Assembly: GCA_903813345.2 (NCBI GenBank) | Contig: CAIIXF020000011.1 | Span: 4,490,571-4,550,570, forward strand | From: Owenia fusiformis | Lineage: Eukaryota > Annelida > Polychaeta > Sabellida > Oweniidae | DNA length: 60,000 nt | Direction: 5' to 3' | Shown: one piece after another, positions 56,004 through 60,000 of the stretch | Numbering within the stretch: position 1 is the first letter of the stretch | Layout of the letters: each line of letters opens with the position of its first letter | The notes under the pieces: model-generated | The model's input: the letters and a program-made list of their open reading frames with translations, nothing else | The model's database searches: none | What the model was told of the DNA's origin: nothing | Position numbers and translations under genes: made by a program

Positions 56004-56477
56004 TAATGTATATGGCATATAGGAATTCCTATTTCATTTTAAACCAAGAGATCTCAGACATGTGATGATAATTTATAAATACAGTTACAAATGGTTAAAC
56101 ATTTGAACGTTATATTACATCCGACATTGTGAAACTACTGTTTACTAATAATAGCCTTCGTTTATCAATGTAACACCTTGTAATTTTATCTAGAAGTACA
56201 AGTTTACGTCGAAAGCTATAAGGAAAATTAAGTGATAGTCACATTTATTTGTTACCGGCAACCGTACGCCTGCGGTCTATCATTAGCTTATCAACCATAT
56301 AACGTAACTACATTATCTTAACATCGATTGTAAAATTGTAACACTTGCTTATTTACATTTTATTTACATCAGTACAATTTATAAATGTTATTAGTGAGTT
56401 GCGAAATATCTCTCCCGGTATGATTCTGCTGTCTTTTGACCTATAATTTGTTCGCAAATGCGTAGATTTTTTTAAAC

Positions 56478-56525
56478 CATGGACGTATATCATAAATTAA
56501 TGATAAATCTTAATATACGTCCATG
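56478..56525. repeat. 48-bp inverted repeat
   Basis: CATGGACGTATAT (56478-56490) is perfectly inverted at 56513-56525, around a partly self-complementary AT-rich centre (ATCATAAATTAATGAT). It is probably a miniature fold-back element. Confidence 0.75.
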
Positions 56526-56999
56526 CTCAACGTACAATATTGATGATGTGAAGAAAATGTTGTGGGAATTCTGCCTACAACGCGTGAAATAAGTTTTTAT
56601 GAGTTTTATAAGTTTCAGCTTTCAGGTTCCGACATTCTGTCACTTAAACGGATCCGTTTCGGTTATACAGTATATAGATTCGACACCATTCCATTCAACT
56701 GAATAAAAAACGAGGGGTTTTTAACCTAAAAAAATAACAAAAGGTTTTCCCAGTCATTGAGGGTGGTAAGCAATCTCACACTCGACGTTTGTCGCAATGA
56801 CGTAGCCTGAGGAGCATTGCGTCCACACAAGAGTTCCGACTCCCTCTATGGTACTAAGCTCCGGAACAGATCATATGCATGAGTAAGGGAGGAATGAGTC
56901 GAGTTCCTAATCTCTGATCCCTGCCAAGAGCGGGCAGTTCACATCCGTGACTCGCTAGGCCCCAGAAAAGACTCAAACCACAAGGTACTATAGACCTTT

Positions 57000-57082
57000 C
57001 CATACATAATCGCGCCCGTCCCTCCTTAGTTTCGATCCACTGACCCCCCGGTTTATGGACCTACTACGATGCCACCCGGCCA
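57000..57082 (-). repeat. possible degenerate tRNA-like/SINE fragment
   Basis: On the minus strand GGCCGGGTGGCATCGTAGTA is followed about 35 bases later by GTGGATCGAAACTAAGG. The spacing and words weakly resemble tRNA A and B boxes (TGGCnnnGTnGG, GGnTCGAnnC). The GC-richer neighbourhood 56750-57070 differs from its surroundings and may be one repeat. Evidence is thin. Confidence 0.25.
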
Positions 57083-57154
57083 ACTCGTTCTAAGTGTCAT
57101 TTCCGGTCAAATATTTCATATATATCTTAGCGATCCACATGCAGTGTTAAAGAA

Positions 57155-57232
57155 AAAAGTACCACTTTCAAGGGTCGAACCTGAACCGACAGGACAGTCA
57201 CTGCGCTCTAACCAACTGAGCTACAGAGCAGA
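57155..57232 (-). repeat. tRNA-derived sequence (tRNA pseudogene or SINE head)
   Basis: On the minus strand TAGCTCAGTTGGTTAGAGC is a perfect A box/D arm (GCTC...GAGC stem) and GGTTCGACC a good B box. The T arm pairs (TCAGG with CTTGA, one G-U). The anticodon stem pairs poorly, and the acceptor 5' strand TGCTCTG has no complement 3' of the T arm. It is therefore not a functional tRNA gene but a tRNA-derived repeat, orientation minus. The polymerase III internal promoter may still be active. Confidence 0.6.
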
Positions 57233-58330
57233 GGTTAATAACGCCATCAAAAATAAGAGTTTTAACTCGAATCCGCGTAATGGCCAATCTTTACGTTGCG
57301 TTTATTTTAGTCAAGGATCCGAAAATTAGGAGCTCGGGGAAATATTTGGGTTTACTACACTTTAATAACGCAACGTGTTTGCTACAAATTAGGTTTATGT
57401 ATTTTTGTGAAATATGTTTATAAATGAATTCGACAGTTTGAATCAAAGTACTTGCTTTGCGGTTTAGTAAACACAAGGAAAGACGGGGACTTGAAAAAGA
57501 CTATATACAAAATAATGCGACTAATTGGATTTCTATATTTTAAAATCTAGCCTATTTGCTCACATGGTAAGTGTTGCTAAGTTTGCGTTGATCACGTCAA
57601 GAAAATTAGCTAATTTGGCACATAACTAAGAAATCGATTCTGTTTGAAAAGTGTTTGAAAACTAATTACGCGTATCATGGGCTTTCAACTAGCAAGGACG
57701 TCTATCACAGTGGTCTATCTACAAATGCTAAATTTCAAAACCTGAGCATATATTCAACGAATGGTTGCGTTCTGCAACTTCAGTTTTGGCCATAAATAAT
57801 TAGTCATGGATTTGCTGAAGTGAGGAATTCCCATGTTAAAAATATGAGAATTTTCAAGAGACCATATGTGTATGAGAGCATACAATATGTAAACTATAGA
57901 GATTTTAGGAATACTCTGAGACAGACGGCGGGCAGGGCATGGATAGACGATGGGTAAAATAAATAGTTTTCCAACAAGATATGTACAAAAATTAATAATT
58001 ACTAGTCTTTGATTAAAAATGCCCAAAATTATCCACACGGTCGCGGAGTAGCCAGCTTTCAGTCGGTGGGTGGGGGTGTGGGTGCGAATTTTACAAAAAT
58101 TGATGCAACTTCATTCAAAATTGAGCTAAAAGCTTCAAATGAAAAGCATTTTAAAGCTCTTTTCTTATAATCTAAGACGTTTGTGGACCATTTCATGGAT
58201 TTTGTTGTGAATTTCAGTTGCAGTTGAAATCGAGTCTGAGTGAATCTTTCAATGGTGCCTGAACTGATCCTGATGTCAATATTAACCCTAATGTTGACCC
58301 TTGGTTTCCACTGAATGAACAAAGAATAAA
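57233..58330. other. intergenic sequence without a recognised gene
   Basis: A segment at 57811-57835 (TTTGCTGAAGTGAGGAATTC) also occurs in MFSD9 intron 1. Otherwise no repeat or exon was recognised, and the minus-strand frames have no domains. Confidence 0.5.
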
Positions 58331-58335
58331 AGATA

Positions 58336-58612
58336 GGTAAGGATATGGTGAACAGTGTTTTTCTCTTAAACCAATTATTGGAAACATTCTGTAAAAACAT
58401 CGTATTTACAATTTAATGCAAAAATTATTTAGAAATATTTTATATAACTGTTTTTGTTAACATTTTTGTTTTTCAAGTGCAATTGTTTTTGCTCATTTCT
58501 TCCAATTCTTGAGAATTAAATTGACGATGTGTTAAATTTTTATATTTTTTTATAACTGGTTTAAGAGAAACATATGTTCAAAAAGTTCACCATATCGATA
58601 CCACTCCTTTAC
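58336..58612. mobile_element. inverted-repeat element, second copy of the ATCGATACCACTCC family
   Basis: GGTAAGGATATGGTGAACAG and TCTCTTAAACCA on the left are inverted on the right as TGGTTTAAGAGAAACAT and GTTCACCATATCGATACCA. The arms are about 45-50 bases, interrupted, with about 180 bases between. It shares its right end with the element at 43747-43823. Confidence 0.6.
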
Positions 58613-60000
58613 ATGGCATACAATACCCTACCAGGTTGACAACAATAACAATATCGTACCATTTTATGGTATGTTATGGTATGATATGATATATGGGACA
58701 GCTTCCCAGTATCCATTCACTGCTATATAACTCGTATATCTTTACTTATAAAATAACAAACACAACTTTTATTCTTCATAAATTATATATTCATTTTTGT
58801 AAATAATCTCCGTTTTAATAATGAAATAATATCTGCAGAACATATTTACATATCTATGTACAATTACAATAGTATGTACTTTGCAGGGATACATTTTAGT
58901 TAAATCCAAGTGGATTAACTTTCACAAATATACAATAAAACAACAACACATTATCACAAAAGGTGAACTATCCCAGAATTCAAAGATGAACATATTTTCA
59001 TGCAGACAGATAAATCAAAGTCACCGTTGAATTCTGGGTTAATAGCTCCTCTTCATTATCACTATTTACACGAGTAACCGTAGTAACTGTATCCAATTTG
59101 AGTCATTATCGTACACATTTTTTCTCATGTTTGTAGTAAAGTCTAAACTTGATTTTATTTAATAAACATAAACACACCATTGAGGAGGACAAAAATGGAA
59201 GAGACCAAGCTTGTATTTCCAAATGCAACTAACAGCTATCGGCTAACGGACCCACAATTTAATGGGCGAGCCATTAAAATATGAATAGTACCTGCTCCTA
59301 TTCCATTCATATTACCAGTAGTCATAAAATAGTAGGTTAATCCGGTAGCCGACAGGCGTTATTTGCATTCGCGAATACACGCCAAGGGTCTGGTAAGATT
59401 CAAAAAACAATTATGAGCTAAAATTGGACCCTTCACAGATTGCAAACACACAAACACAAAATACACAAATCAACATTATGGTCTACACATATGTACATTG
59501 TTGTAAATGAAGAAAATAAATATTCATGAAAACAATGCTAAAATAAACTCAATGTTTACAATTCTATTACTATGACTACAGTAACTGGTTTATAACTACA
59601 TGATCTTTTTTATAGAAAGTAAAAAATGAAAAACATGATTTGCGAAAATAAAAACTAATTAGCAGTATTTAGTTCATTAAAAATGTGTACTTAAATACGA
59701 GGCCTTGATTAGCACCACAGGGGTTGCCTTGGCAACCATTTGTAACAACAAAACACATATGACACTTAACATCATAACAAAACAATAGTTACAACCTAAC
59801 TATTGAACCTACAAAAGGGTAACAGTTTGCTTACAGAGAGACTGAATGCCAAACACCAAATGCCAAACACCAAATTAAAAGAAGCGTTTTGTACTCCTTG
59901 CTCAATTTCTCGTAATTGTGTTGATTGTAGTTTTCTATGCAAATTGTACCACTTGAGATTGGCTATATAAGCACTAATTATGCCATCATAAAAATATGTT
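58613..60000. other. AT-rich right edge, possibly 3' UTR of a gene beyond the window
   Basis: Little repeat structure and no splice-supported exon. Several minus-strand and plus-strand AATAAA-like words and a low repeat load would fit a long 3' untranslated region of a minus-strand gene lying to the right. A slightly GC-richer block at 59220-59400 stands out. This is inference only. Confidence 0.25.

Noticed and set aside
57155-57232. Functional tRNA gene on the minus strand
   Set aside because: The A and B boxes and T arm are good, but the anticodon stem and acceptor stem do not pair, so it is listed as a tRNA-derived repeat.

Overview
This is an AT-rich animal genome window: long introns, GT-AG splice sites, sparse coding exons and dense small repeats. 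Two genes can be reconstructed, both on the + strand. The class of repeats (short non-autonomous DNA transposons, tRNA-derived SINE-like pieces, many minisatellites) and the protein sequences fit a marine invertebrate, perhaps a spiralian or an ambulacrarian. The sequence alone does not let me name the phylum.

Layout. 1-4523 is upstream sequence with a degenerate long-period repeat at 1-2350. 4524-23918 is a complete FOXO forkhead transcription factor gene in three coding exons (4524-4883, 18912-19830, 23419-23918). Its product is 592 residues, with all three AKT-type sites, the forkhead domain split at the intron position known from vertebrate FOXO genes, a poly-glutamine tract and the acidic C-terminal activation motif. 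Intron 1 (14 kb) holds two adjacent transposons with target-site duplications, a mariner-like MITE and several minisatellites. 23919-40464 is the FOXO 3' flank and intergenic DNA with large 33-bp and 24-bp tandem arrays. 40465-50577 is a complete MFSD9-like major facilitator gene in six exons (415 residues), preceded by a GC box and three ETS-type sites. 50578-60000 is repeat-rich flank with inverted-repeat elements, a 1.7-kb G-run-rich element and tRNA-like fragments.

The genes have no evident functional link. FOXO is a nuclear effector of insulin/PI3K-AKT signalling, and MFSD9 is an orphan membrane transporter. They are in the same orientation about 16.5 kb apart.

I found no rRNA, CRISPR array or intact transposase gene, and no clear undescribed system. 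The observations most worth checking are a 53-bp duplication of the 3' splice site plus exon start in MFSD9 intron 1, a 605-bp hAT-like element carrying a promoter-like module with an ATG and a splice donor, a cluster of Pumilio-type motifs in the FOXO 3' region, and several short inverted-repeat elements.
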